DNA of 64,000 nt from Toxorhynchites rutilus septentrionalis (taxonomy: Eukaryota; Arthropoda; Insecta; Diptera; Culicidae). The notes beneath the pieces are model-generated. The model was given only the letters and a program-made list of their open reading frames with translations. It was not told the origin of the DNA and searched no databases. The translations under genes and the position numbers were made by a program. The DNA lies in contig NC_073745.1 in the NCBI RefSeq assembly GCF_029784135.1, positions 239,664,191-239,728,190 of the forward strand, read 5' to 3'. Below, in pieces: positions 44,536 to 54,203 of the stretch (the first letter of the stretch is position 1; the number at the start of each line of letters is the position of its first letter).

Positions 44536-44850
44536 ACCTGGGAAAATCGTGCAGACGCTAGAAGCGAATTAACTTTCAAGTTTCAAGCAAACTCGCGGTT
44601 CGAGAAGTACGTTAACTTGAGAGATGCAAACTTCGGAGGGAAATGGAAAATAGAATAATCGTTTGGTTATTCTTCCGTTCACATATTTTGTCCTAGGCAT
44701 CATACCAAACCTAAAAGGACTGTCATTAAATTTGCTTGTAACGAAGAACATAATCTATCACAATGCATGAATTGAACTTGGATGGCATTTGTTCAATCTT
44801 TTTACGCACAAAGCAAATATATTGAATTCAATTGAATTCGGAAATTGATT

Positions 44851-45216
44851 CATTTAAGGCAGTATTCTAGTCTAGAAATTTGAAGAAAAAAAAATCAATT
44901 TTTTCTCCTTTATACTTCTGTAGTTCATGCATTCATGAATATACCCTAGAAAGGACTTATCGAAAATCCTATTATTTACCGAGTTAGACCCATTCTAGTG
45001 ATGCGGTATCTAACCTGCTGCGGCCATTACTATGAACTCCAAACGCGTTTTCTCGAAACTAGTTTTTTCAAACTGGCGTACACGATTCTACTGAACCGAT
45101 TTGTGTCGTATTTATATGGATGCAATCTGCATGCAAATCTCTATCGCATGAACCGCTAAACATAATATTTTTTGTATTTCACTGTTTCAAAAAAATCGGG
45201 AAACGTAAGAAAAAAA
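44851..45216. other. Old repeat sequence, no gene
   Basis: CGCGTTTTCTCGAAACTAG and following bases recur inverted near 28170-28210. No coding potential or element ends were found. Confidence 0.35.
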
Positions 45217-45342
45217 GTCACAGGAGGTTGTGTCCGACACGACCGCATAGTTGACGTAGGATTACGTTAGGCTGTCTGTCGCATGCTGATTTTGGAAATG
45301 TTTGAAAAAATATATTGTTAAACTCTTTGATAATGATCTGCT

Positions 45343-45358
45343 GGCTCTGAAAAGGGCC
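45343..45358 (-). terminator. Histone mRNA 3' stem-loop
   Basis: The minus strand reads GGCCCTTTTCAGAGCC, a 6-bp stem with one wobble and loop TTTC, matching the metazoan consensus GGYYYTTYTNARRRCC. AAAGAGTTTAAC begins 14 nt downstream, in the position of the histone downstream element bound by U7 snRNA. Confidence 0.9.
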
Positions 45359-45816
45359 GTTTGGTTTGGTTGTTGGGTAGTTTTTGTTCACTTCACCAGT
45401 GTTATTATCGAGCTTCCGGTATCAGTGATAGAAAGTTGTTTCAGCTCCGACGCCCGTTTACGGGATGTGAGACACAACTCAATTGTTGACCGCTCAGATA
45501 CGATGCTCGTCTTGAATTTCACTGCTGCACCTTCACCATGTCAAGAAGCACGTTCTCGCACTTCTGACGGAGAGAGCGTGCCCGAAACGCTCCGCTCGTG
45601 ATACTTGCTGCTGCCACTAGTAGTATGTAGTAGTAGTAGTAGTAGTTTGCCGCTGCTTCTATTGCCATAGAAACTCAATGTGAGGCACAGCTCGCCTATT
45701 CACCACTCAGCTTCGATGCTCGCCTTGATATAAGCTGCTTCCACTATTGCTGCTGCTACTTGTTGTCCGTTCCACGTCCATTGTGAGAATGAATGATATC
45801 TACGAGTGCTTCCTCG

Positions 45817-45823
45817 TTTTATA
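45817..45823 (-). promoter_or_regulatory. TATA box of the second histone unit
   Basis: On the minus strand CAAGTGATATAAAACGAGGAA is followed about 30 nt later by TCATTCTCACA, an initiator-like leader. The paralogous TATA is at 46685-46691. Confidence 0.65.
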
Positions 45824-46181
45824 TCACTTGGTGTGTGTGAACTACGCGCCTCCTACTTGCTTGCGATACAAATATTTGGCTTATCGGGCGCGAAAAAGCG
45901 AAGCGAAGTTTTAATATAGCTTTTAAAAGTATGATATCATAACCCTTTTCATCATCGATGCTTTTTCAACAAATAGTCGCTCAATTGATCGAATACTTAA
46001 AAACAACGAATGTTCCATGATGAATTGAACGAAAATTTTAGACATTTCTAGCCGTTATACGACGGTTCCCTGTTAATTGCACCTGGTCAAAGAAAAAGCA
46101 AAACTTAACAATAGTTTTACATCATTTTTATGATTAGTGGAAAACAATAAATTAAACTCTTTCGTTCAAAGCAATATTTAT

Positions 46182-46197
46182 AGTCCTGAAAAGGACT
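46182..46197 (-). terminator. Histone mRNA 3' stem-loop
   Basis: The minus strand reads AGTCCTTTTCAGGACT, a perfect 6-bp stem with loop TTTC. GAAAGAGTTTAATT follows with about 19 nt between stem and AAAGAG. Confidence 0.88.
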
Positions 46198-46245
46198 GGT
46201 TGATTTCTCTGTTCATGTTCATGTTAGTCGGATGTAGGCAGTTGT

Positions 46246-46476
46246 TTACTTTTTAGCAGCGGTAGTTTTCTCCAAAGCCGTTGCTGCTTTCTTTGGCTTT
46301 GGCATCTTCGGCTTCTGTGCGTCGGTTTGCGTGGGGTTTCGTTGACACCACCACGGCGAGCTGAACGACGGGTAGCGTGTTTGATACCCTTCATGATGCC
46401 AAGAACACGTTCTCGTACTTCTGACGAAGAGAACGTGCCTGAAACGCTTCGCTCGTGATGCTTGCTGTTGCCACAA
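46246..46476 (-). pseudogene. Histone H4 fragment fused to a histone H1-like tail
   Basis: In one minus-strand frame, about 46404-46347 reads KGIKHATRRSARRGGVN. This is histone H4 QGITKPAIRRLARRGGVK with a few changes, and AKRFRHVL upstream recalls H4 AKRHRKVL. In another frame the DNA to the stop at 46246 reads QKPKMPKPKKAATALEK and ends TTAAKK, a Lys/Ala/Pro-rich H1-type C-terminus. The histone-fold remainder of H4 and the H1 globular domain are missing, so this is a chimeric remnant. A TATA box lies about 210 bp upstream and a histone stem-loop 50 bp downstream, as in a replication-dependent histone gene. Confidence 0.8.
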
Positions 46477-46684
46477 GTACTAAACCGGTTTCAGCAATCG
46501 TTGCTACTGTTTGCTGCTTTTTATGCTTCCATAGAAGCTCTATGTGAGGCGCAGCTCACATTTTGACCGCTCAACTTCGATGCTCGCCTTAAGAAAAGCC
46601 GCTTCCACTGCTGCTGCTATCCACTTGTTGTTGTCCGTTCCACGTCCGTTGTAAGAATGGATGAGATCCACGTATACTCCTTCC

Positions 46685-46691
46685 TTTTATA
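46685..46691 (-). promoter_or_regulatory. TATA box of the H4/H1 remnant
   Basis: GATATAAAAGGAAGG on the minus strand is followed about 25-35 nt later by CATTCTTACAACGG, matching the leader of the second unit. CCAAT-type GATTGGTCG lies about 105 bp upstream (46790-46798). Confidence 0.65.
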
Positions 46692-47684
46692 TCATTTGGT
46701 ATGTGTGAAGTAGGCGCCTCCTACTCGATTTCCATGCAGCTTGCCGGTGAACGAACGAATCGGACGCGAAAATAAATGACGTCAATTTCGACCAATCAGG
46801 ACTGGGTATCTCTGTTTGGATAGGGGTTGAGATTTTTCAATTGTTCGATAGTTAGTTACATGATAAATACTATTTTATTCAATGTGAAAAATTGTTATGG
46901 AGTGCCGGAATCGTTTGATGCAAAAATCTCACCAATCCATCATGAAATAGCGTTTGAAATTGGACATTTTTCACGACGTGATCGATTTTCGTTTTTCCAT
47001 TTGTACCCCAATATGTTCCCGAAAGACGTAGTCCTACGTCAAAACGTTTTGAACCACATTTTGTTTTTCAAACGGCCGCCATTTTGTCAAAAAGTTTGTT
47101 TTTGACCTGCCCGAAGCTCATGCGATAGCGGCATCTTTACTAATTCAGAATCTGTTCGATTTTTTTTGACGTAGGACTACGTCTAACCGGAAGATATAGG
47201 GGGTGAAATGGAAATCTAGGCACTGAACAAGTAGGAAAAAATGCAAGATTTGGAACGCTTATAACTCGAGTATTTCTCAATAGATCGCAAAGGTTTTTGC
47301 ATCAATTGATAGGAAATATATCTACGCATCTATCACAACGAATAACATTTCATTTTTCTTGAGATAAATAATCGAATAATTGTGAAATATCAAGCATTGT
47401 CAAAATGCACTATGTGCCCATTTTTGATTGGTCCATTTTGTGCTCCTCAAATCGTACCGACCAAAACGGGCAACCAGATCAGCAGCGAAATAGAATGAAG
47501 CACGATTGGGAAGGAAAAAGAAAAAAATGAACGAAACATTGGTCGCAGTCTCACACGTGCGTAATTCTCGAGCCAGCCAGTCAGCTTAAAATTCCCGCTC
47601 CGCTGCCGTAACGATCATTCTCATTCAAACCGTACACCACATCGGTTCGCATCACAACACATCAACAAACCAACCCAAGCAGCC

Positions 47685-47897
47685 ATGTCTGGACATGGTA
47701 AAGGAGGAAAAGTGAAGGGAAAGGCAAAATCCCGCTCGAACCGTGTTGATCTGGAGTTCCCCGCAAGGGTAGCTAGGCCGAGCGCGTTAGTACCAGTGCA
47801 CCAGTCCACCTAGCCGGCGTTATATAGTTTCGGCCGCCGAAGTGAGCGAGTTAGCTGGCAAAGCTGCTCGCGACGATAAGAAAACCCGCATTCGGAA
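47685..47897 (+). pseudogene. Histone H2A pseudogene 1
   Basis: The ATG at 47685 starts MSGHGKGGKVKGKAKSRSN, the H2A N-terminal tail with R4 changed to H. After LEFP about 20 bp are lost. Then the DNA continues as the H2A region [20 protein letters not shown], here with a TAG replacing the Tyr codon. Next comes the DNA for the [21 protein letters not shown] segment with a 1-bp deletion. Similarity ends at about 47897. The C-terminal quarter is replaced by unrelated sequence up to the stem-loop at 48128. H2A packages DNA as the H2A-H2B dimer, but this remnant cannot. Confidence 0.88.
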
Positions 47898-48127
47898 CAG
47901 AACACATTCGGTTCGGTGGACATCAAGACAACAGGCAGTTGCATCGAGTGGCGAGTGGCAAACGCAATCGCAAAACGGCATCAGGTAGCAGAAGAAAAAA
48001 GTTTGTTCTTTATACAAACTGCTTTGGTGGCAAATCCAGAACAAGGCGGCATCGAGGGCGTTCGAAATGGTTTTCATCAATACCACGAGTACTAAGTTTT
48101 CTAAATTGGAACCATTCCATAAAACAA

Positions 48128-48143
48128 GGCGCTTTTCAGGGCC
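48128..48143 (+). terminator. Histone mRNA 3' stem-loop
   Basis: GGCGCTTTTCAGGGCC has a 6-bp stem with one G-G mismatch and loop TTTC. AAAGAGTTTAGG starts 15 nt downstream. It is duplicated in the inverted copy at 58139-58154. Confidence 0.85.
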
Positions 48144-48573
48144 ATTAAACCTTCCAAAAAAGAGTTTAGGAAATACAGTTCAATGCTTTCTAAAACATTA
48201 TCCAAAATAATAATAAAACACAAATTGATTTTTTCATAATTTGTTTCATAATTTGTTTAGTTGGAAATTTTTGTAAACATAGAGATTCAAATTATGACCC
48301 CACATTGAAAGTCGACACTGTACCACTGTCATCGCAAATGTTCAATTACAGGTTAAAATCGCCTCCAATGCGATACTGAGTGGCGCTTCGGCACGTCGCA
48401 TTGAATGTAATTTACTGTACAACATGTGACAAAGCTGGATGGGAAGAAATTTTCCAACTGTGAAAGCTGTGGCGAGTGGCAACAAATCTCTAAACAGGAA
48501 GGTTTAGCCGAACAAGATGAGGATATCGAGTGATAACAAAACAATAAACTCTTTAGATTGAAGATAATTTTGT

Positions 48574-48589
48574 GATCCTGAAAAGGACC
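48574..48589 (-). terminator. Histone mRNA 3' stem-loop on the opposite strand
   Basis: The minus strand reads GGTCCTTTTCAGGATC (wobble at the first pairs) with loop TTTC, and CTAAAGAGTTTATT about 19 nt later. It lies about 160 bp from the H2A-2 promoter and points away from it. This suggests the tail of a divergent H2B-type gene whose coding part is deleted. Confidence 0.82.
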
Positions 48590-48747
48590 CTTTTTAGCCT
48601 GCATGTGAATCCAACGAGCGAACAAATCGTAATGAATGTATTTTTTTGCCATCGCTCCCTTTTAACGCTCATTCGTTCGCCTCGTTGGACTCGTCCCTCT
48701 GGCTAAGTCTACCAATTTGTCTCTATCCTGTGAGTGTGTACCGCTAG

Positions 48748-48754
48748 AGTATAA
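48748..48754 (+). promoter_or_regulatory. TATA box of H2A pseudogene 2
   Basis: GAGTATAAAACACGCGGACC is followed about 30 nt later by TCTTATTTTCTTTC. The coding remnant starts at 48825, giving a leader of about 45 nt, usual for insect histone genes. Confidence 0.65.
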
Positions 48755-48824
48755 AACACGCGGACCCCAAAAAATATCTTATTTTCTTTCAAACCGTAAA
48801 CCCGTGTGGTTGTACGGCATCGGC

Positions 48825-49056
48825 ATCGTGGACGTAACAAAGGAGGACAAGTTAAGGGAAAGGCAAAGTCTCACTCGAACCGTGCAGGTCTCCAGTTCCC
48901 TGTTGGTCGCATTCACTGATTGCTCCGCAAGGGTAACTAGGCCGAACGGATTGGTGCCGGAGCACCAGTATACCTAACAGCGATTATAGAGTTTCGGCCG
49001 TCGGAGTGCTCGAGTTGGCTTGCAAAGCTGCTCACGACAATCAGAATACCCGCATC
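48825..49056 (+). pseudogene. Histone H2A pseudogene 2
   Basis: The start codon is lost. Otherwise the frame reads [20 protein letters not shown], then PVGRIH, a stop in place of Arg, LLRKGN, a stop in place of Tyr, and [15 protein letters not shown]. After a frameshift the DNA of the [21 protein letters not shown] region is still visible to about 49056. It retains the segment deleted in pseudogene 1, so the two are separate captures or independently decayed duplicates. No C-terminal third is present. Confidence 0.9.
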
Positions 49057-49296
49057 AAGAACAGAGCAGCTTCGGTTCGGCGCTCATCAAGGCAACAATT
49101 AGTTTCAGTGAGTGGCAAAGTGTTTCTCCGGCACGTCGCATTAAATGTAATTTACTGAACAACATGTCACAAGCTGGATGGGAAGAAATTTTCCAACTGT
49201 GAAAGCTGTGGCGAGTGGCAAACGCAATAGCTAAACAGGAAGGTTTAACCGAACAAGATGGGAATATCGAGTGATAACAAAAACACAACACCAAAG

Positions 49297-49312
49297 GTTC
49301 TTTTCAGAACCA
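49297..49312 (+). terminator. Histone mRNA 3' stem-loop, perfect
   Basis: GGTTCTTTTCAGAACC has a perfect 6-bp stem with loop TTTC, preceded by ACCAAA and followed by ATCA. Both flanks are like genuine histone mRNAs. AAAGAGTAAACAG begins 14 nt downstream. Confidence 0.92.
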
Positions 49313-49744
49313 TCAACATATTCATAAAGAGTAAACAGTAAACTAATCCATTTTTCAGGTAGATAGGTAGGTATTCACGTAGGAGAAGAAAATAAAACAA
49401 TATATTTAAAATATATATTTAACAAAAGCTGTCCCCTGTGTATAGTCCTACGTCACTCCGGTTATGTCCCCGACATTACCCACCCGTCTTTTTTTGTTTC
49501 GGATAACCAGAAGGGCTAGAATCCTGTACGCCATGACACAACTATTTTTTGAACCCTCTCACTTCATCAGCTCTTAACTATTCTAGTTGTGAATATTTTT
49601 TCTCTGTTAAATTTTTGTTTTATTGTTAAAAGATAGGTGAACAAATAATGAAATAATGGAACCTAAAACCTTCTTTGTTTTATTTTTACGGAGCTCGGAA
49701 AAACGTCCAAAATTCGTTTCTCTACACTAGATAACCCCCACAAT

Positions 49745-49833
49745 CAAGAATTTAACCAATACAAACAAATGATTGTTAATCTAAGGTAGTCGCACGTCAT
49801 CCTTGCGGATATATCATAGATATAACCCACCCA
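49745..49833 (+). mobile_element. Solitary right end of an E/BD-type element
   Basis: GTAGTCGCACGTC, a hairpin of GGATATATC and GATATAACC type, and CACCCA are followed by seven T. The 40 bp before it match the end of the E copy at 55501. The rest of the element is absent. Confidence 0.7.
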
Positions 49834-50724
49834 TTTTTTTCAGTTTATTAAATTTAGGTGAATACGAGAAGAAGCCATCATCTTATAGTGCAGGTGTGGT
49901 CAAACTTTTGGTCATTGCGGGCGACTAATTGTTCAAATGTAAATGTGGTCTTCCAATGTTGATTGTATTCACGTATCATTAGATAATGATTGTAATACTT
50001 AACAATGAAACAAATATACATAATACTAATAAAAATTCAATCATACATTATTCTATCAATTCACCGAGGTAATGTATTTAGCTACCAGTCGATCGCAATA
50101 ATAATAAAATTACAAGTTGAATAAAATGTTAAATTGTCAAGTTGCTAAATTAAAAATAACGAATGTATCGTAAGTGTGTTTGAATGTTTTAACGAAAATT
50201 TATCGAATGTGAATGTGATAAAAAAGAACGAATGAAACGATTTGAGCGGAAGTGTGTTTGATGTTTATGCTGCCGGAAATGACGCATTGTCATTCGATAA
50301 ACAAACATGAAACGATCGTGACTCATGCGTTCCATTGAGAAGTAAAGTGTCGCATCTCTATATCGTTATGGAGCAAATCAGTAATATCAGTGCAATCAAC
50401 CATTTCATGTCGTATCTTCCCGAACATGAGTATGATAGCGATCCATTCTTTGATACTTATCAATACTATGATACTTATCAAACGGATATTCAGGGATGGG
50501 ATTTACAACATACAGAGGAATTGAATGCTATAGACTCCGGCAAAAAAACATTCATTTTCATAATCTAATGTTTGTTAAAAAATGTAAGATGTAAAAAAAA
50601 ATAAAAACTGAGAAAAATGTCAAACAGTTCGCACTTTTGCATTCTGTAATCCGTATGATTCATGCCCAATCGAGTTATGCAAATATTATTCAAAGTATTC
50701 AAATACTTAGAAACATAGTTCTTA
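49834..50724. other. AT-rich region without recognised genes
   Basis: The frame at 50335-50568 (Tyr/Asp-rich, 77 codons) has no known domain and no supporting signals. No element ends were found. Confidence 0.3.
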
Positions 50725-50982
50725 CTAGCTGACCCGGAAAACTTCGTCCCGCCCACAACTGCTTTTTCGATTTAATTAATTTTGAACATTCACGTTCCCC
50801 GAAAATCATTTTTCTGTGTGCGATCTATATTCGCAGTATATAATTTCTTTCTTGACATATACACCTGACGCGGGCTGAGACTTCAATCCTGATACTGACT
50901 GTTCAAATCCGTTGCTCCGTTCTTGAATTTGATACTAATAAAAATTCGTGAGGAACGGACACCAAATCATTTTTATTTATAC
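50725..50982 (-). mobile_element. Short non-autonomous Helitron
   Basis: The minus-strand 3' end is GACGAAGTTTTCCGGGTCAG then CTAG followed by T. The 5' side is TATAAATAAAAATGATTTGG and GTGTCCGTTCC, a sequence shared with 55335-55290 (-). At about 258 bp it has no coding capacity. Confidence 0.65.
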
Positions 50983-51245
50983 AGCCATACCATGCCAAAT
51001 TGATATAGTGGTTCTCAGATTTTCTTCAAAAGTGGTAGCTTTGATCTTTATCGCAAATTATGAGACCCGTATTTCTGATTTTTTTTTCGTTAGGGTGACC
51101 ATTTCCATTTTAGGGTGGTCTGAAAACCATTTTTGCCAAAAATGACTTTTTTCAAAAATTCATAACTTTTGAACTACTAACCGATTCAGATGATCGACAT
51201 ATCAAATTAAAGCCAATCATCTGGTCTTTTTTGAAAAAAATACTA
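50983..51245 (+). repeat. Repeat M, uninterrupted copy
   Basis: It starts CAGCCATACCATGCCAAATT and includes GAGACCCGTATTTCTGATTT, AGGGTGGTCTGAAAACC and TCATAACTTTTGAACTAC. It is homologous to 63380-63665 (-). Two other copies were hit by T-run elements at the same internal T-run. Confidence 0.65.
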
Positions 51246-51666
51246 TATCTGCAAAAAAATCGAATCCTGCTCTCGTTATTATTGATTGTATTAATTTTTT
51301 ATTGTTTTTATAGTCTCGGGACCAAAGGCGCTATAGTTTTTTATATTTTTTCTGGAAAGCTGTGGATTTTTCAGATAACATATCTCGAAACCAGGGAGGC
51401 GAGAGAAATTGAGATACAAATTGAAAATTGAGATACAAAATTGAGATACAAATTGAAAATCGAAAATCGAGCAAATCGTGAAAATTTTCCAATTTCAAAC
51501 GCTTATTACTCAGTCATTTCATGATGGATTGATGATATTTGTGCGTCAATCGATTTCGGTACTCCATAACAATTTTTTATATTGAAGAAAATAATCGAAC
51601 AATTGAAAAATCTCAACCCCTATCCTAACGGTGATACCCACTTCTGATTGGTAGAAATTGACGACA

Positions 51667-51925
51667 CATGCGGCGGGTCCCTAACAGAGACATCAAAACC
51701 AAGCTGCCTGGGGGAAATCGGTATTGCAAATACATAAAAGTAAGGGGAGCTTTTGCTCCCACCGAAATGTGTTCCCTAACAGAGACATCAAAACCAAGCT
51801 GCCTGGGGGAAATCGGCACTGCAAATACATGAAAGGAGGGGGAACTTTTGTTCCTGTCGAAATGTGTTCCCTAACAGAGACATCAGAACTAAGCTGCCTA
51901 GGGGATCGGCATTGCAAATATATGT
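51667..51925 (+). repeat. 96-bp tandem repeat array, about three units
   Basis: Units of GGTCCCTAACAGAGACATCA, AAACCAAGCTGCCTGGGGG and AAATCGGCATTGCAAATACA repeat with a spacing near 96 bp. It is related to the arrays in the E elements but carries AGAGAC in place of ACAGAC. Confidence 0.85.
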
Positions 51926-52153
51926 AAGTCGGGGGAATTTTTATATTGCAAGTAAGGTGAGTGATATGATTAATTCTAGCAAATGGAATTCAAATTTGGG
52001 ACTTCAATGTTGGTTGCTTCGTGAAATTTCATATCAATGATCGATCGTGTATTGCGAAAAATTTAGCACAAGTGTAAGTGTAAAATTGTATTATGTAGCA
52101 GTTGAATTAAAAATGACTTGATACATGAAACGATTTATTTCAATTTTCATAAA

Positions 52154-52160
52154 TATAAAA
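52154..52160 (+). promoter_or_regulatory. TATA box of A copy 2
   Basis: AAATATAAAAGCTCGAGAACG is followed about 30 nt later by GTTTAAGTTGTC. The arrangement is conserved at 61292-61298. Confidence 0.55.
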
Positions 52161-52670
52161 GCTCGAGAACGGGTCATTTGGTTTAAGTTGTCTGTTTTGT
52201 TGTGTTCATTTCCACCCAAGGAAAGTTTATGCGGCGAAAAAAATTGAAAAAGTGAAGAAATATTAGAAAAAGAGATTTCCTATATGCTCTACATTTAGTA
52301 TTAGATGTTGTTAGTCCAATTAAAATCCGCATTGGGTTGAAAAACGCTCAGAAAGTAAAAATTATACAAGAAAATTACCTTTTCCATTTCAAATATGTTT
52401 TCTATATATTAAAGTAACATATTTTTTACTGATGAGAAAAATTGATAATTATGTTCGGTATTGGTAATTATCTTACATTTCATTGGTGAGTTTTTTTATT
52501 TCATCCATACATAACACAGATCACAGCGCGTGGTTTTCATCATATCTCGCCCCACTTCGATATCTTTTATCTGATACGCACCATCCAACGACTGTTCACC
52601 ATCCTTCTGTCATCATCACTCGGTAAACACTGGTGAAGCGAACAAAAAATATCCAACAACCAAACAATAC

Positions 52671-52686
52671 AGCCCTTTTCAGGGCC
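52671..52686 (+). terminator. Histone mRNA 3' stem-loop
   Basis: AGCCCTTTTCAGGGCC followed by ACCA has a stem of at least 5 bp with loop TTTC. AAAGAGTTTAACG begins 15 nt downstream. The wording is almost identical to 61682-61697. Confidence 0.9.
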
Positions 52687-52913
52687 ACCATATCATTATC
52701 AAAGAGTTTAACGATGTGATTCTTCAAATATATCCAAAATCAACAGATAGCCTAACGGAATCCTACGTCAACTATGCGGTCGTGTCTCGGACACAACCCT
52801 CTTGTGACTTTTTTTGGACCATCGGCTAACTTTAAAAAATCATAACTCAAAAACGAAAAAAACACTTCCCTGGTTTCGAGATATGTTATAGATATGGTCA
52901 TATTAAAAAAAAA

Positions 52914-54023
52914 TGGGTGGGTTATATCTATAATATAACCGTAAGGTTGGTAGCGTAGCAATCATTCGTTTGTATTGATTAAATTTTTGATAGAATGAAA
53001 CAATTCAATTGAATTCAATATATTTGCTTTGTGAGTAAAAATATTGTATAATTCCATATAAGGTCAATTCATGCATTGTGATAGATTATGTTCTTCGTTA
53101 CAAGTAAATTTAATGACAGTCCTTTTACGTTTGGTATGATGCCTAGGCGAAAATATGTGAACGGAAGAATTATCAAACGTTTATTTTATTTCACGTTTCC
53201 TTCTGAAGTTTGCATCAAGTATACGTTTTTCTCGAACCGCGAATTTGCTTGATTTGATGAACTTCAGGCACTTGCATAAAGGCAAGCGAGTACAAAAGTA
53301 CTCGCAGTTTGCATTTATTTGCTGAGCCGATTTCCCCAGACATCTTGGTTTTGAAGTCTGTGTTAGAGGCAAACACATTTCAGTCGGAACAGAAATACCC
53401 CCGACTTACACGAATTTGCAATGCCAATTTCCTCAGACACCTTGGTTCTAAAGTCTGTGTTGGGAAACACATTTCAGTCGGAACAAAAAGACCCCCGACT
53501 TTCATGTATTTGCAATGCAGATTTCCCCACGCTCCATAGATTAGAAGTCTGTGTTAGGGAAACACATTTCAGTCGAAACAAAAATACCCCCGACTTTCAT
53601 GTATTTGCAATGCCGATCTCTCCAACGCTGCTTGGTTTTGAAGTCTGTGTTAGGGAACACATTTCGGTGAGAACAAAAGTCCCCATACTTTCATGTATTT
53701 GCAATCCCCAAGGCTGCTTGGTTTTGATGGCTGTGTTAGGGAAACCGTAGATCGGGCCAATCAAAATGAGGCAGTTAGGGCGTTTAGATAACGCTTAACA
53801 TTTTGCAGTTGTTCAATTGTTTATCTAATGAAAAAAAAAAACATTTTATTAATTGCCACAGAAGCGTAGAAATATTCCCTATCAATTGATGCAAACATCT
53901 TTCCGATCCAGTAAGAAATGTTCGAGTTATAAGCATTCGGAATCTTTCATTTTTTCTTGCATGTTCTGTGTTTAGGTTTCCATTTTACCCCCCATATACT
54001 CCGGTTAGACGTAGTCCCACGTC
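52914..54023 (-). mobile_element. T-run element, family E, copy 1
   Basis: The left end on the minus strand is GACGTGGGACTACGTC (54023-54008) then TAACCGGAGTATATGGGGGG. The right end is a hairpin (GGTTATATT...TATAACC) with CACCCA and an A-run on the plus strand. At 1,110 bp it contains the 96-bp array. It inserted in repeat M at the same T-run used by F copy 3. Confidence 0.8.
53325..53740 (-). repeat. 96-bp tandem repeat array, about four units
   Basis: GAAGTCTGTGTTAGGG, AACACATTTCAGTCGGAAC, CCCCGACTTTCATGTATTTG and CAATGCCGATTTCCCC recur. The plus-strand frames over it remain open because the unit is divisible by three. Confidence 0.85.
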
Positions 54024-54203
54024 AAAAAAAATAAAAAAATGCGGGTCTAATGGTTTGCGACAAAGAACAAAATTTCCACTTCCCACGAAAATCTGAGAAC
54101 CACTATATCGGTTTGGTATGGAATGGCTGTATATAAATATGCAAAATTTGCCGAAAAAATGACTTTCCAATTTTCCATCTTTCCGAATGATTTTCATAGT
54201 TTT

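Larger units (their letters stand above)
42466..44850 (+). mobile_element. T-run element, family E, copy 3, both ends lost, with nested Helitron
   Basis: GGGGGGTAAAATGAAAACC and ACAGAACATGCAGG match the inner left end of the E copies at 54023 and 56397. After the Helitron (42574-43894) the body resumes with AATTAATAAAATGTTA, the tandem repeats, and the segment found inverted at 53000-53170. The left palindrome and right hairpin are not present. Confidence 0.75.
45217..47040 (-). mobile_element. T-run element, family A, copy 1, carrying tandem histone gene remnants
   Basis: The left end on the minus strand is GACGTAGGACTACGTC (47040-47025) then TTTCGGGAACATATTGGGG. The right end is GTAATCCTACGTC (45265-45253), a hairpin (GGTCGTGTC, GACACAACC) and CCTCCTGTGAC before seven T. 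At 1,824 bp it contains two tandem units, each with TATA box, 5' leader, coding remnant, histone stem-loop and AAAGAG box. The unit at 46750-46180 keeps H4 and H1-like pieces. The unit at 45880-45340 keeps the leader and the 3' signal. Confidence 0.85.
47168..49488 (+). mobile_element. T-run element carrying histone H2A pseudogenes (family H), copy 1
   Basis: The left end is GACGTAGGACTACGTC (47168-47183) then TAACCGGAAGATATAGGGGG. The right end is TAGTCCTACGTC (49443-49454), a hairpin GGTTATGTC...GACATTACC (49460-49479) and CCACCCGTC before seven T. The uninterrupted site exists at 24482-24790, so the 2,321-bp interval is one insertion. It contains two H2A pseudogenes, promoters, two plus-strand stem-loops and one minus-strand stem-loop. 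The last, with the promoter next to it, fits the divergent H2A-H2B arrangement of insect histone clusters. Confidence 0.88.
51415..52808 (+). mobile_element. T-run element, family A, copy 2, left end missing
   Basis: The body matches the copy at 60620-61819 from about 51415. The right end is GAATCCTACGTC (52760-52771), a hairpin GGTCGTGTC...GACACAACC and CCTCTTGTGAC before seven T. It contains 96-bp repeats, a TATA box (52154-52160) and a histone stem-loop (52671-52686). Only a short unrecognised sequence lies between promoter and stem-loop, so no histone coding part remains. Confidence 0.82.

Noticed and set aside
47685..47897. A working histone H2A gene
   Set aside because: It has an internal deletion, a stop at a conserved Tyr and a frameshift, lacks the C-terminal part, and shares these lesions with the inverted copy.
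48128..48143. Bacterial-type terminators or riboswitch hairpins
   Set aside because: Sequence, loop and downstream AAAGAG fit metazoan histone 3' ends, and the organism is eukaryotic.
47939..48148. The long frames between H2A pseudogene 1 and its stem-loop (both strands) as a separate gene
   Set aside because: They overlap on opposite strands, show no domain, and lie inside the mobile element between histone pieces.
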